A DNA stretch of 64,000 nucleotides from Halobacillus sp. A1 (GTDB lineage Bacteria; Bacillota; Bacilli; Bacillales; Halobacillaceae), in NCBI RefSeq assembly GCF_024189295.1, contig NZ_JAIZEN010000005.1, positions 1 to 64,000 of the forward strand, read 5' to 3'. This document shows, in pieces, positions 1-9,394 of this stretch (positions are counted from its first letter, which is position 1; each line of letters opens with the position of its first letter). A program made the position numbers and the translations under genes. Below the pieces are notes generated by a model. That model worked only from the letters and a program-made list of their open reading frames with translations, was not told where the DNA came from and ran no database searches.

Positions 1-48
1 GACCGAGAAACTGCGTACTAACAGAATTGTTTGCTTTTGTTGAAGCGG

Positions 49-223
49 TTTCGAGATACTTATATGGCAAAGGGGCGGAGGGAAACGGTGAGACTCCTGG
101 GGGAGGAGCGGGACAGGTGAGACCCCGGAGAGCGAAGCTCGAGGAGGCTCAGCGCCCGCCCCCCGGAAAGCGATCCGTTTCCCGGAGCCCCTGGATTCTC
201 ATTATGTCTCGAAACTGAGTCTT
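49..223 (+). repeat. Dispersed structured repeat, copy A
   Basis: GC-rich intergenic element bounded by TTTCGAGATA (49-58) and TGTCTCGAAA (205-214). The core carries the family signature GAGACTCCTG...GGAAAGCGA. Its arms are self-complementary: GGGGC 72-76 pairs with GCCCC 187-191, and GGGAAACGG 80-88 pairs with CCGTTTCCC 175-183. Open frames across it are incidental. Six further copies lie in this window. Confidence 0.85.
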
Positions 224-263
224 CCACTAAAAGGAGCTTTAGTTTATTAAGGAAATTTTACGA

Positions 264-298
264 ACAAAGACGCTGGGATAATATCCCAGCGTCTTTGT
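264..298. terminator. Hairpin terminator downstream of ylaF
   Basis: Near-perfect inverted repeat with about 17-bp arms centred at 281 (ACAAAGACGCTGGGATA and its complement). It lies 67 bases past the ylaF stop and reads into a short T-rich tail on the minus strand. It may also stop transcription entering from the left. Confidence 0.75.
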
Positions 299-364
299 GA
301 GCATTAAGCCTTTATGGAATTTTCTCCATAGTATCAGAACTACCCTGAGAGAAAGCCGCGTTTT

Positions 365-541
365 TTAATGAGCAGTTTCTCTCTTTTTCTTTGATATCCC
401 ATAACCCATCAATGCAAATCCAATTAAAAGAAAAGCGCCTGCAAGCCAAAAAACTTTCTGCCCGAGGGCGAAACCCACAGATATAAATGATAATATGACA
501 AAAAAAGCGAGAAGTATTGAGTTCCAATTAATATTTTTCAT
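365..541 (-). CDS. ylaF: Small membrane protein YlaF
   Basis: Encodes a 58-residue protein beginning MKNINWNSILLAFF and ending KKKRETAH. Two hydrophobic segments (about residues 8-25 and 30-48) are followed by a basic tail, so it is an integral membrane protein. Size, topology and position next to ylaH match YlaF of B. subtilis, whose function is unknown. AGGAG lies 7 bases before the ATG at 541; an ATG directly upstream at 544 is possible but too close to the ribosome binding site. In B. subtilis typA lies between ylaF and ylaH, but here the two are adjacent and divergent. Confidence 0.72.
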   Translation of the reverse strand: MKNINWNSILLAFFVILSFISVGFALGQKVFWLAGAFLLIGFALMGYGISKKKRETAH

Positions 542-731
542 CATTCCACTCCTAAATGTTTGAGAGACGTGTTTATTAAGTTTTTTTCCTAGTAAAGTCA
601 GTATTCATTATAAAACAAATAACTATAGATGAAAACGGTTGAAATTTATCCTGGCGAATGTGGTAGCGTAAAATTCTAAGATTTAGTATGATATGGAGAG
701 TAATGAAGGGTAGGGAGGCATCAAGACAATT

Positions 732-1097
732 ATGTCGACTTTAGAAGTACCAACAGACTTGTGGCCGATAGCAGATTTCTTTTTCAAGGGCATGGGCAGT
801 GAAGTTAATATGAATGATGAGAGTGAAGTAGCGTTGCTTTTTCGTTCATTTTTCTTTTTATACTTAGTCACAGTAATTCTGGCAATCATAACGTTCAAAC
901 TGGGGTTCGCGAGGAAATTACCTTTAATGAAAAATATAGTCGTCTATAGTGTTCTCATCATAGGTACGTTTCTTTTAACTTTAATTCTGGGATTAAATTT
1001 ACCTTTAGCAGAAAGCCTTGTCGTAGCTGCATTAATTCTCGGGATTTATCGATTTAGACTTCATAAAGAACGCAGTAATGAGCAGCATCAGTCATAA
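732..1097 (+). CDS. ylaH: YlaH-like membrane protein
   Basis: A 121-residue protein with three hydrophobic segments (about 36-55, 67-86 and 91-106) and a charged C-terminus. The central KLGFARKLPLMKN and the following helices match the YlaH-like family, conserved in Bacillaceae and of unknown function. The GGGAGG ribosome site lies 13 bases upstream of the ATG, a long spacing, and no better in-frame start is visible. The first 30 or so residues are less like the family, so the true start could be slightly downstream. A terminator follows directly. Confidence 0.75.
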   Translation: MSTLEVPTDLWPIADFFFKGMGSEVNMNDESEVALLFRSFFFLYLVTVILAIITFKLGFARKLPLMKNIVVYSVLIIGTFLLTLILGLNLPLAESLVVAALILGIYRFRLHKERSNEQHQS

Positions 1098-1100
1098 AAG

Positions 1101-1137
1101 TCCCCCTGGCTTGTAAAAACAATGTCAGGGGGATTCT
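1101..1137 (+). terminator. Terminator after ylaH
   Basis: TCCCCCTG 1101-1108 pairs with CAGGGGGA 1126-1133. It lies between the convergent ylaH and ylaI genes. Confidence 0.65.
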
Positions 1138-1141
1138 CTAT

Positions 1142-1345
1142 TTAAGGCAGATGCTTCTCACGTTTCCTTTCGCGATTAAAGGTGAAGTGTCCTGAATTTA
1201 CTCGTTTTTCTGTGTTCTTTTTTATTCTTTCATGACAGTCAGGACACATGTAAGTTGTGATCCTTCGGTTCCGGAGTCTTTTAGCTTGTAAGCAATAGCT
1301 GTCGATTGTATTAATTGAATCACATAATACACATTTCACTTTCAT
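1142..1345 (-). CDS. ylaI: Zinc-ribbon protein YlaI
   Basis: A 67-residue protein with two CxxC knuckles (CVLC near residue 5, CPDC near residue 34), a probable structural zinc ribbon as in the YlaI/DUF2197 family. The rest is strongly basic, which would suit nucleic acid contact, but no role is known. The ATG at 1345 is preferred because AGAGGTGA lies 5 bases upstream; a TTG 18 bases earlier overlaps that ribosome site. Convergent with ylaH. Confidence 0.78.
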   Translation of the reverse strand: MKVKCVLCDSINTIDSYCLQAKRLRNRRITTYMCPDCHERIKKNTEKRVNSGHFTFNRERKREKHLP

Positions 1346-1545
1346 CTTGGTCACCTCTTTCAAAATGAATTCATTTAATAGAACATATATATTTCTCTGC
1401 TTATATTGATTTTTTCTTATAAAAGTTTTCTTTAATTTACATCATATCATGATTCAGAATCTCTCGCATTTTGTGGTTTAAATAAAATTCGAAAGGGAAC
1501 ACTTTACATACAGAAAATTTTAAGGTGTTCAGAAGGGATGATAGT

Positions 1546-1830
1546 GTGAAGAAGCGTTGGATTTTTACAGCAGTGGGAGCCGCGACAAGCGGAGTGGCTG
1601 CATATTTATTGAAAGATGAAACTAAGAGGCAGCAAGTAGTAGATAAAGCTAAGTCGATACAAGGGAAGTTCTCTAAAAAGGAAGATATGCCGATAGAAGA
1701 AGCTGGAAACCCTGAATTGGCTGACAGTGAAAACGCAAAAATGGTTTCAGAAGGTTCTCAGTTTGGAGTTCAGTACTACAATGATTTAACTGAAAAAGAA
1801 AGAGAAATCATTGAAAAAAGTAACAGCTAA
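1546..1830 (+). CDS. Small membrane-anchored protein, unknown function
   Basis: A 94-residue protein. One N-terminal hydrophobic segment (about residues 5-22, rich in Ala and Gly) is followed by a charged helical region rich in Lys and Glu, with predicted lengths like a YtxH-type membrane-tethered coil. I do not recognise a family with certainty. The GTG at 1546 is chosen because AGAAGGGA lies 8 bases before it; an in-frame GTG at 1525 lacks a good ribosome site. It stands between ylaI and ylaJ on the opposite strand, with its own terminator. Confidence 0.6.
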   Translation: MKKRWIFTAVGAATSGVAAYLLKDETKRQQVVDKAKSIQGKFSKKEDMPIEEAGNPELADSENAKMVSEGSQFGVQYYNDLTEKEREIIEKSNS

Positions 1831-1854
1831 ATCCCAAGGGGTTTAGCTGTTTTA
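1822..1854 (+). terminator. Terminator after the small membrane protein gene
   Basis: AACAGCTAAA 1822-1831 pairs perfectly with TTTAGCTGTT 1842-1851, followed by a short T run. The upstream arm overlaps the stop codon. Confidence 0.65.
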
Positions 1855-1889
1855 ATGTGGAGCGCATGAGCATGAATGCGTGAGAGTTT

Positions 1890-2471
1890 TTATTGGTCCG
1901 TCGACTGTTCCTCTTGGATTTCGTCGATTTCTTTCTCTTCATTTTCAGGTATTTTTTCTTTGTTTTGATCGGTTTCTTCAGGTTCGTGTTCGACAGGACC
2001 TTCGGGTAAATATCTTGCCACGATTTGGCTCAATTCATCGGTGACTGCTTCTACAGGATGCCCTTCAGCCATTTTAGAACCTAAATCCCTAATGCGTTCA
2101 ACACCATCTGCATCGGCCACAATTAAGGCTTCTCTTCCGTAAGGGTCATCTTTGAGAGATTCGGCAACAGAATATTTAATTACCCCGACGCGCGACCTAT
2201 CCAGGTCTTTGTCGACGTCGATGCCGACCACAGCAAATTTACCGATGACTACTGCAGTTGCGTCATGTACATCAGGTATCTCGACAGCAAGTTTTGCAAG
2301 GTGGCGGGCCGTTTCTTGATTCGTTTTATCTTCCCGTGGAACGGGGTCAGAGTTGCTTACATATTGCATATTTGTATTGGTGTTAGACTTTTCCTGTAAC
2401 AAGGAATCACTTTCCTGCTGCTGACATGCTATTAAAAAGAGTAAACCTCCAATAATTAAGATAGGCTTCAT
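1890..2471 (-). CDS. ylaJ: Spore lipoprotein YlaJ (YhcN/YlaJ family)
   Basis: A 193-residue lipoprotein with signal peptide MKPILIIGGLLFLIAC, whose lipobox LIAC puts the acylated Cys at residue 16. A linker is followed by the YhcN/YlaJ domain (about 50-160), recognisable by ...GKFAVVGIDVDKDLDRSR. The last 35 residues are strongly acidic and probably disordered. Family members are made during sporulation and found in the spore membrane or involved in germination. The ribosome site GCGAGGG lies just before the ATG. In B. subtilis the PhoH-like gene ylaK follows; it is missing here. Confidence 0.82.
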   Translation of the reverse strand: MKPILIIGGLLFLIACQQQESDSLLQEKSNTNTNMQYVSNSDPVPREDKTNQETARHLAKLAVEIPDVHDATAVVIGKFAVVGIDVDKDLDRSRVGVIKYSVAESLKDDPYGREALIVADADGVERIRDLGSKMAEGHPVEAVTDELSQIVARYLPEGPVEHEPEETDQNKEKIPENEEKEIDEIQEEQSTDQ

Positions 2472-2525
2472 TTGGGACCCTCGCTTCTTTTTCTATAGTG
2501 TGCGAAGCTCCAGCCATTATTATGC

Positions 2526-2553
2526 AAAAAGGCAGCCTTTGAAAGCTGCCTTT
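2526..2553 (-). terminator. Terminator after ylaL
   Basis: AAAGGCAGC and GCTGCCTTT (2528-2536 and 2545-2553) form a hairpin followed on the minus strand by five T residues. It separates ylaL from ylaJ. Confidence 0.75.
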
Positions 2554-2561
2554 ACTCATTA

Positions 2562-3056
2562 TTATTGAAAAATGATTCTTTTAATTCCTTTAATGGGTGT
2601 TTGTTCTTTACTTTTATCGGCAAAATATAAATGTACCGGGCCGTCTTCCTTTAAAGGTTTACCGTCTTTGGAAAATAAGAATAATCCTTCTGCAAATCGG
2701 TCGGCATCCAGTTTATGTTCTCCGGAGTCAGTAATTAGAGTTACACTTTCGACGTGGCTTTTCGGCTCACTTGTATGGATGAAAGGCTGGATCGGCATCA
2801 AGAATGATTCTTCTAAAATGCGCTCTTTTTCTCGCCGGTGCAGACTCCTGTTGACAGGTGGATTGATTTTTTGTTGATAGACTTCTCTATCAAATCGTTT
2901 GGACTGCTTTTTTAGCTCTTCATCTTTATCTTCAGGACTTGGTACAGAAGTAGGATTGAATATTTCATCGTAACTGCGTTTTCTATCATCAAAAATCCAT
3001 ACAGTAGGATCTAAAGTTATTGGGAATTTCACATCCCCTTGTATTTGAACGATCAA
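2562..3056 (-). CDS. ylaL: YlaL-like conserved protein
   Basis: A 164-residue soluble protein starting MIVQIQGDVKFPITLDPTVWIFDDRK, the pattern I associate with YlaL of B. subtilis, a Bacillaceae protein without known function. A charged middle (about 40-90) joins an N-terminal and a C-terminal beta-rich part. The start is TTG at 3056, with AAAGGTGG 9 bases upstream. It is divergent from glsA, as in B. subtilis. The identification rests on the N-terminal motif and gene order. Confidence 0.6.
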   Translation of the reverse strand: MIVQIQGDVKFPITLDPTVWIFDDRKRSYDEIFNPTSVPSPEDKDEELKKQSKRFDREVYQQKINPPVNRSLHRREKERILEESFLMPIQPFIHTSEPKSHVESVTLITDSGEHKLDADRFAEGLFLFSKDGKPLKEDGPVHLYFADKSKEQTPIKGIKRIIFQ

Positions 3057-3139
3057 ATGGAACAGCCACCTTTCTCAATTAAATAACTACACTCAAAGCA
3101 TAGCAAAAAATGTAGACGATTTCACTAGGAGGAGATTGT

Positions 3140-4072
3140 ATGAAAGATAAAATTACAAAAGATACACTGGAAAGCTGGCTGGACAACGTACGTCCCTATG
3201 CACATGATGGAAAAGTGGCTGATTATATCCCGGCATTATCACAGCAAAACCCAGACGATTTGTCAGCTGCTATTTATTATTTAGATGATGATTGTATTCA
3301 TGCTGGTGAAGTGGAAACCTGTTTTACGCTTCAAAGTATTTCAAAAGTGATCGCACTGGCACTTGCCCTTATGGACAATGGGGAAGAATATGTTTTTAAC
3401 AGGGTAGGAATGGAGCCTACTGGTGACCCGTTTCACTCTATATATCGTTTAGAACAGTACCGCCCCTCCAAACCGCTGAACCCGATGATCAATGCAGGAG
3501 CCTTAGCTGTATCCAATATGATTCACGGAGACAACCCCGCTGAGAAAGTGGGAAGGCTGTTGAGCTTTATACATGAAATGACAGATGATCACTCAATAGG
3601 AGTGAATGAAGAGGTGGCTGCATCAGAGTTTCAATCCGCTTATTTAAATCGATCCTTATTATATTATTTAAAGCAGCATGATGTAATTAACGGCAGTGTG
3701 GAAGAGACGTTGGATGTTTATACGAAGCAATGTTCAATAGACGTAAACGTCAAGCAACTCTCAAGGATTGGCGCATTATTCGCGAATGAAGGAAGGGACA
3801 TAAAATCCGGGAGAAGAATTATTTCAAAACATTTTGCAAGAATATGTAAAACGTTTATGGTCACTTGCGGAATGTATGATGCTTCAGGGGCTTTTGCGAT
3901 AAAAATAGGAGTTCCTGCCAAAAGTGGAGTTTCTGGCGGTGTCATGGCATCATTGAATGGTTTTGGCGGCATTGCAGTCTATGGTCCAGCCCTGGATGAG
4001 AAGGGTAATAGTGTTGTTGGGACAAAACTATTGGAGATTTTATCGAATCGTTACGATCTATCGATATTTTAA
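3140..4072 (+). CDS. glsA: Glutaminase
   Basis: A 310-residue glutaminase hydrolysing L-glutamine to glutamate and ammonia in the cytoplasm. It has the serine-dependent beta-lactamase-like fold; the catalytic S66-x-x-K69 is in LQSISKV, and NPMINAGAL and VPAKSGVSGG are the other family blocks. Length is typical (about 310). AGGAGGAG lies 8 bases before the ATG. Position before ylaN matches glsA2 (ylaM) of B. subtilis. It may help maintain the glutamate pool, an osmolyte in salt-tolerant bacilli, but that is inference. Confidence 0.93.
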   Translation: MKDKITKDTLESWLDNVRPYAHDGKVADYIPALSQQNPDDLSAAIYYLDDDCIHAGEVETCFTLQSISKVIALALALMDNGEEYVFNRVGMEPTGDPFHSIYRLEQYRPSKPLNPMINAGALAVSNMIHGDNPAEKVGRLLSFIHEMTDDHSIGVNEEVAASEFQSAYLNRSLLYYLKQHDVINGSVEETLDVYTKQCSIDVNVKQLSRIGALFANEGRDIKSGRRIISKHFARICKTFMVTCGMYDASGAFAIKIGVPAKSGVSGGVMASLNGFGGIAVYGPALDEKGNSVVGTKLLEILSNRYDLSIF

Positions 4073-4154
4073 AATACTGCAATTCCATTGTTGCATTTTT
4101 TGGTCCAAGACGATACTATTAATAGAAGATAGACTGTAAATGGAGGGGATCTTG

Positions 4155-4436
4155 ATGTTGTCTGATGTGGCTGTGGATCACCAGGAAAAGGCCTATGCCC
4201 TTCTGAAGGCTGATGCTGATAAAATACTGCGACTAATAAAAGTTCAAATGGACAATTTGACCATGCCTCAATGTCCATTATATGAGGAAGTTTTAGATAC
4301 ACAAATGTTCGGGCTCTCACGAGAAATTCATTTTGCAGTTCGATTGGACTTAATTAGCGAAGAAGAAGGAAAGTCGATATTAGATAATTTAGAAAAACAA
4401 CTAAATGTCTTACATGAAGCAGCGCAAAATTCGTGA
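4155..4436 (+). CDS. ylaN: YlaN, iron-dependent Fur-interacting protein
   Basis: A 93-residue UPF0358 protein, nearly identical to YlaN of B. subtilis through [20 protein letters not shown] and [10 protein letters not shown]. YlaN binds ferrous iron and interacts with the repressor Fur, relieving Fur-mediated repression; it is essential in B. subtilis unless iron is supplied. The ATG at 4155 gives the canonical length and sits 6 bases after GGAGGGG; an in-frame ATG at 4140 lies before the ribosome site. Terminated by a hairpin before ftsW. Confidence 0.92.
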   Translation: MLSDVAVDHQEKAYALLKADADKILRLIKVQMDNLTMPQCPLYEEVLDTQMFGLSREIHFAVRLDLISEEEGKSILDNLEKQLNVLHEAAQNS

Positions 4437-4441
4437 CAGAC

Positions 4442-4484
4442 AAACTCAAATTACGACATTTTATGTTGTGATTTGAGTTTTTTT
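4442..4484 (+). terminator. Terminator after ylaN
   Basis: AAACTCAAAT 4442-4451 pairs with ATTTGAGTTT 4471-4480, followed by a T run. Confidence 0.75.
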
Positions 4485-4589
4485 GTAAGGATATGTGTTG
4501 ATTTTAAACGAATTTTCTCTATTTACATAAAAAAAGCAGGAAAATGAGATGTACAACAAGAAAATATAAGTATAGTAGGGATGAATATT

Positions 4590-5780
4590 ATGATAAAACG
4601 ATTAAAGAGCTATGACTTCACCTTATTATTTGCTCCGATCGCTTTAGTGGCGTTTGGGACAGTCATGGTTTACAGCGCCAGCATGGTATATGGGCCAGTG
4701 CGCTACGATGTATCTAGCAGCCACTATTTATTCAAACAATTACAATGGGTGTTCATCGGTATAATACTGATGATATTAGCCTCAATCTTTCCGTACAGAC
4801 ATTTCAAAAAAATGTCCAAGTTAATCGTACTTATCATGGTGATGTCCCTCGTTGGATTATTCTTTTTTGGGACGAATGTAAATAATGCGCAATCCTGGTA
4901 TAATTTAGGTTTCATGAATTTTCAACCTGCAGAATTAGCAAAACTTGGACTGATCATATATCTTTCCTCCGTTTATGCAAAAAAACAAGATTATATAGAA
5001 AATTTTTCAAAAGCTGTACTTCCTCCTTTAATTGTTACAGGATTTTTGCTTGCGCTTATTGTATTACAGCCTGATATTGGTACGGCTGCAGTTATCGGTA
5101 TGATTGCCAGCCTATTAATTATGAGTTCAGGAATCAGGTGGAAACACATTTTAATTCTTAGTTCAGTTACAGGGCTAGTATTGATTTTGGCAGCGACACA
5201 AATGATCACTGATGAACGTGTTGAACGTTTCACAGGAGCTTATGAACCATTCAGTACTCCTGACGCAGATGGATATCACTTGATCCAGTCCTATGTAGCG
5301 ATTGGCACAGGCGGGGTTCTAGGTGAAGGATTAGGTCAAGGAGTACAAAAATTAGGCTACCTACCTGAGCCTCATACTGACTTCATTATGGCTGTCATAG
5401 CAGAAGAACTAGGTTTCCTGGGGGTGATCATAACGATTGGTCTACTCTCTCTCATCGTTTTAAGAGGGCTGTATGTTTCGTGGAAATGTAAAGATCCATT
5501 CGGAGCATTATTAGCATTGGGTATTTCTTCGATGTTTGCTATCCAATCGGTAATAAACCTTGGAGCAATGAGCGGACTACTGCCAATCACTGGTGTACCT
5601 CTGCCTTTAGTCAGTTACGGAGGATCATCGCTGCTTATCATGATGCTGGCATTAGGCGTTCTAAACAATGTAGCTAGAAATGTAAAATTGAAAGAATCTG
5701 AGAAACAAAAAACGTATGAACCACTTAGAGAGCCCGTTCATCGTGCTGATAAACAAGGAGTGAGATCATGGCAGAATTAA
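4590..5780 (+). CDS. ftsW: Septal peptidoglycan glycosyltransferase FtsW
   Basis: SEDS-family membrane glycosyltransferase of 396 residues that polymerises lipid II at the septum together with a class B PBP (PBP2B, encoded by pbpB in this window). About ten membrane segments are visible, with the family motifs QPAELAKLG, LQPDIGTA, HTDFIMAVIAEELGF and PLPLVSYGGSS. The ATG at 4590 is preferred over 4581 because AGTAGGG abuts the earlier ATG. The gene overlaps pycA by 13 bases, the B. subtilis arrangement. A paralogue, spoVE, lies at 45 kb. Confidence 0.92.
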   Translation: MIKRLKSYDFTLLFAPIALVAFGTVMVYSASMVYGPVRYDVSSSHYLFKQLQWVFIGIILMILASIFPYRHFKKMSKLIVLIMVMSLVGLFFFGTNVNNAQSWYNLGFMNFQPAELAKLGLIIYLSSVYAKKQDYIENFSKAVLPPLIVTGFLLALIVLQPDIGTAAVIGMIASLLIMSSGIRWKHILILSSVTGLVLILAATQMITDERVERFTGAYEPFSTPDADGYHLIQSYVAIGTGGVLGEGLGQGVQKLGYLPEPHTDFIMAVIAEELGFLGVIITIGLLSLIVLRGLYVSWKCKDPFGALLALGISSMFAIQSVINLGAMSGLLPITGVPLPLVSYGGSSLLIMMLALGVLNNVARNVKLKESEKQKTYEPLREPVHRADKQGVRSWQN

Positions 5781-8700
5781 AACAGATCAAAAAAGTTCTT
5801 GTAGCAAACCGTGGAGAAATCGCCATTCGAGTCTTTCGTGCGTGTACTGAATTAAATATTCGTACAGTCGCCGTCTACTCTCAAGAAGATACAGGCTCAT
5901 TTCACAGATACAAAGCTGATGAGGCATACCTTGTTGGAGAAGGAAAAAAACCTATTGATGCTTATCTGGATATTGAAGGTATTATTGAAATTGCAAAAAG
6001 TGTCGGGGTGGATGCGATCCACCCTGGTTATGGATTTCTGTCGGAGAATATCAATTTTGCCAGACGCTGTGAAGAAGAGGGAATCATATTTATAGGCCCT
6101 AGCAGTGAACACCTGAATATGTTTGGCGATAAAGTGAAAGCAAGAGATCAGGCGGTGGCAGCTAACATTCCTGTCATACCTGGTACGGACGGTCCTGTAA
6201 GCGGTTTAAATGAGATCCGTGACTTTGGCAACCAACATGGTTATCCGTTAATGATCAAAGCTGCGATGGGCGGCGGCGGTCGCGGTATGAGAATTGTAAG
6301 AAGTGAAGAGACCTTAAAAGATAGTTATGATCGGGCAAGGTCAGAGGCGAAGGCAGCTTTCGGAAGTTCTGAGATGTACGTTGAGAAACTTATCGAAGAA
6401 CCGAAGCACATTGAAGTTCAGATCCTCGGTGATTCAAAAGGAAATATCGTTCACTTATACGAACGCGACTGTTCTGTACAGCGTCGTCACCAGAAAGTTG
6501 TCGAAGTTGCTCCGAGTGTTTCTTTAACTGATGAATTACGAGAAGAGATTTGCTCTGCGGCTGTTCAATTGATGAAAAATATCAATTATCTGAATGCCGG
6601 AACTGTAGAATTCCTAGTTACAGGGGAAGAATTTTTCTTCATTGAAGTAAACCCACGAGTGCAAGTAGAGCATACGATCACTGAAATGATTACAGGGATT
6701 GATATCGTTCAATCTCAAATCATGATTGCTGAAGGATATGCCCTTCATGAGAAACCGTTATCGATACCTAAACAAGCTGAAATAAAAACTCACGGATATG
6801 CCATCCAATCAAGAGTTACTACTGAAGATCCTTTAAATAATTTCATGCCTGACACAGGAAAAATAATGGCTTATCGATCAGGCGGAGGATTTGGAGTAAG
6901 ATTAGACGCAGGAAATGGATTTCAAGGAGCAGTCATTTCACCGTTTTACGATTCCCTCCTCGTCAAACTCTCTACTTGGGCTTTAAGCTTTGATCAAGCA
7001 GCTCAGAAAATGGTCAGGAACCTCAAGGAGTTCAGAATTCGAGGAATTAAAACAAACATTCCGTTTTTAGAGAACGTAATCCAACATACGCAGTTCAAAA
7101 CAGGGGAATATAATACAACATTTATCGATCGTTCTCCGGAATTGTTTGTTTTCCCAAAAAGAAAAGACCGCGGAACGAAGATGCTGTCCTACATAGCCGA
7201 TCGTACTATAAACGGCTTTGAAGGGCAGGGTAATAGGAAAAAGCCGACACTTCCTTCTCCAAGAGTTCCTCATATCAATACGCTCGAGGAAATGCCCTCG
7301 GGTACAAAACAAATTTTGGACGAAAAAGGACCAGAAGGTTTAGCCAATTGGTTGATCGACCAGCAGGATGTGCTCTTAACAGATACAACTTTTCGTGATG
7401 CACACCAATCATTACTAGCTACACGTGTAAGGACAAAAGATCTTCATACTATTGCAGAACCTACCGCTAGATTATTATCAGATCTTTTCTCTTTAGAGAT
7501 GTGGGGCGGTGCAACCTTTGATGTCGCTTATCGTTTTTTGAACGAAGACCCGTGGGAAAGACTTCTTAAACTGCGTAAGGATGCGCCGAATGTTTTATTT
7601 CAGATGCTCTTAAGGGCTTCAAACGCTGTTGGTTATAAGAATTATCCTGATAACTTGATCAAAGAGTTCGTCGAAAAAAGCTCGAATGCGGGTATCGATG
7701 TATTCCGTATATTCGATAGTTTAAATTGGGTTGAAGGCATGAAGCTTACGATTGATGCCGTCAGGGAAAATAATAAAGTAGCTGAAGCTGCTATATGTTA
7801 TACCGGCGATATCCTCGACTCCACCAGACCAAAATATGATTTGAAATATTATCAACGCTTGGCTAAAGAATTACAAGACTCGGGTGCTCATATTCTAGGT
7901 ATTAAAGATATGGCAGGATTGCTTAAACCGGAAGCGGCTTATCAGCTTATTTCCCATCTGAAAGAGACAATTGACATACCGATTCACTTACACACCCATG
8001 ATACGAGCGGAAATGGCATATTTACATATGCTCGTGCTATTGAAGCTGGAGTGGATGTAGTCGATGTGGCGGCAGGTTCAATGGCCGGTCTTACCTCACA
8101 GCCAAGTGCTAATAGTCTTTACTACGCAATGCAATATAATGAACGCAAACCGAGAATGGACATATCCGCATATGAAAAGTTAGGGCTTTATTGGGAAGAT
8201 ATTCGTAAAAATTATAAAGATTTCGAAAGTGGAATGATGGCACCTCATTCAGAGGTTTACATTCATGAAATGCCAGGCGGTCAATATAGTAACCTTCAAC
8301 AGCAGGCACGCGCTGTGGGTCTCGCTTCTCGCTGGGATGAAGTTAAAAGGATGTACCGTCGTGTAAACGATATGTTCGGTGATATAGTTAAAGTCACACC
8401 TTCTTCGAAAGTCGTTGGAGATATGGCCTTATTTATGGTTCAGAATGATTTGAACGAAGATGATATATATGAGCGTGGTGACTCGTTATCTTTTCCTGAC
8501 AGTGTCGTAGAGTTGTTCCAGGGGTATTTAGGACAGGCTCACGAAGGATTTCCTCCAGAATTGCAGCGCATTATCTTAAGAGGAAGAGAACCTTTACAGG
8601 TGCGTCCCGGTGAACTGCTGGACCCTGTCGATTTTAAAGAGTTACAAGGGACCTTATTTCATAAGCTGGGCAGACAGATTACAAGCTTCGATCTAATAAG

Positions 8701-9211
8701 CCATGCACTTTATCCTAAAGTTTTTATGGATTTCCAAAAGTTTACTGAACAATATGGGGATATGTCCGTTTTGGATACACCGACATTTTTCTATGGTATG
8801 CGACTGGGTGAAGAAATAGAGGTGGAAATTGAACAAGGGAAAACCCTTATTGTCAAGCTCGTTTCCATCGGTGAAGCCCAGGAAGACGGAAATCGCACTG
8901 TTTATTTTGAACTGAACGGGCAGCCGAGGGAAGTAGTCATAAAAGACCAAAATGTTGCTTCCACCGTTGAGGAGCGTCCTCAAGCCGATAAGTCGAATGA
9001 AAAACATATTGGAGCAAGTATGCCTGGCACGGTTATAAAAGTTTTATCCGAAAGTGGCGAAAGAGTAAAAAAAGGAGATCATTTGATGATCACGGAAGCG
9101 ATGAAAATGGAAACAACAGTTCAAGCACCTTTTGATGGTGTAATCAAGGCCATATATATTAAAAATAATGAAGCCATACATGTAGGAGACTTGTTGATAG
9201 AGTTTGAATAA
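5768..9211 (+). CDS. pycA: Pyruvate carboxylase
   Basis: Biotin-dependent enzyme of 1147 residues converting pyruvate, bicarbonate and ATP to oxaloacetate, replenishing the TCA cycle. In order: biotin carboxylase (about 5-455, ATP-grasp glycine loop MGGGGRGMRI), carboxyltransferase (about 530-830, LLTDTTFRDAHQSLLATR with the metal-binding region), the allosteric linker, and the biotin carrier domain with EAMKMET, biotinylated Lys1113, 34 residues from the end. AAGGAGTGAG precedes the ATG. Full length and intact. Translation is probably coupled to the overlapping ftsW. Confidence 0.97.
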   Translation: MAELKQIKKVLVANRGEIAIRVFRACTELNIRTVAVYSQEDTGSFHRYKADEAYLVGEGKKPIDAYLDIEGIIEIAKSVGVDAIHPGYGFLSENINFARRCEEEGIIFIGPSSEHLNMFGDKVKARDQAVAANIPVIPGTDGPVSGLNEIRDFGNQHGYPLMIKAAMGGGGRGMRIVRSEETLKDSYDRARSEAKAAFGSSEMYVEKLIEEPKHIEVQILGDSKGNIVHLYERDCSVQRRHQKVVEVAPSVSLTDELREEICSAAVQLMKNINYLNAGTVEFLVTGEEFFFIEVNPRVQVEHTITEMITGIDIVQSQIMIAEGYALHEKPLSIPKQAEIKTHGYAIQSRVTTEDPLNNFMPDTGKIMAYRSGGGFGVRLDAGNGFQGAVISPFYDSLLVKLSTWALSFDQAAQKMVRNLKEFRIRGIKTNIPFLENVIQHTQFKTGEYNTTFIDRSPELFVFPKRKDRGTKMLSYIADRTINGFEGQGNRKKPTLPSPRVPHINTLEEMPSGTKQILDEKGPEGLANWLIDQQDVLLTDTTFRDAHQSLLATRVRTKDLHTIAEPTARLLSDLFSLEMWGGATFDVAYRFLNEDPWERLLKLRKDAPNVLFQMLLRASNAVGYKNYPDNLIKEFVEKSSNAGIDVFRIFDSLNWVEGMKLTIDAVRENNKVAEAAICYTGDILDSTRPKYDLKYYQRLAKELQDSGAHILGIKDMAGLLKPEAAYQLISHLKETIDIPIHLHTHDTSGNGIFTYARAIEAGVDVVDVAAGSMAGLTSQPSANSLYYAMQYNERKPRMDISAYEKLGLYWEDIRKNYKDFESGMMAPHSEVYIHEMPGGQYSNLQQQARAVGLASRWDEVKRMYRRVNDMFGDIVKVTPSSKVVGDMALFMVQNDLNEDDIYERGDSLSFPDSVVELFQGYLGQAHEGFPPELQRIILRGREPLQVRPGELLDPVDFKELQGTLFHKLGRQITSFDLISHALYPKVFMDFQKFTEQYGDMSVLDTPTFFYGMRLGEEIEVEIEQGKTLIVKLVSIGEAQEDGNRTVYFELNGQPREVVIKDQNVASTVEERPQADKSNEKHIGASMPGTVIKVLSESGERVKKGDHLMITEAMKMETTVQAPFDGVIKAIYIKNNEAIHVGDLLIEFE

Positions 9212-9253
9212 CTAAAATGGAGAAAAATGCTAGTCTAGTGTTAGGAGATAATG

Positions 9254-9286
9254 AAACCTGGCGTAAAATGCCGGGTTTTATTTTTG
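9254..9286 (+). terminator. Terminator after pycA
   Basis: AAACCTGGC 9254-9262 pairs with GCCGGGTTT 9270-9278, followed by TTATTTTT. Confidence 0.8.
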
Positions 9287-9394
9287 TAAGGACAGTACGT
9301 TAGTTCACTATTTCATTTTATTTATGAACAGATTCGGCAGGATGTCTATTCAATTGAAAACCTTGAAATCTGTATCCCTTCAACCTTCACAATT

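Noticed and set aside
27-218. Open reading frame of 63 codons across repeat copy A
   Set aside because: It lies wholly in the structured repeat, has no ribosome site and codes for an Arg/Pro/Gly-rich string; frames of this type recur by chance in GC-rich palindromes.
312-527. Minus-strand 71-codon frame
   Set aside because: It is an out-of-frame shadow of ylaF, which has a ribosome site, membrane helices and the right gene neighbourhood.
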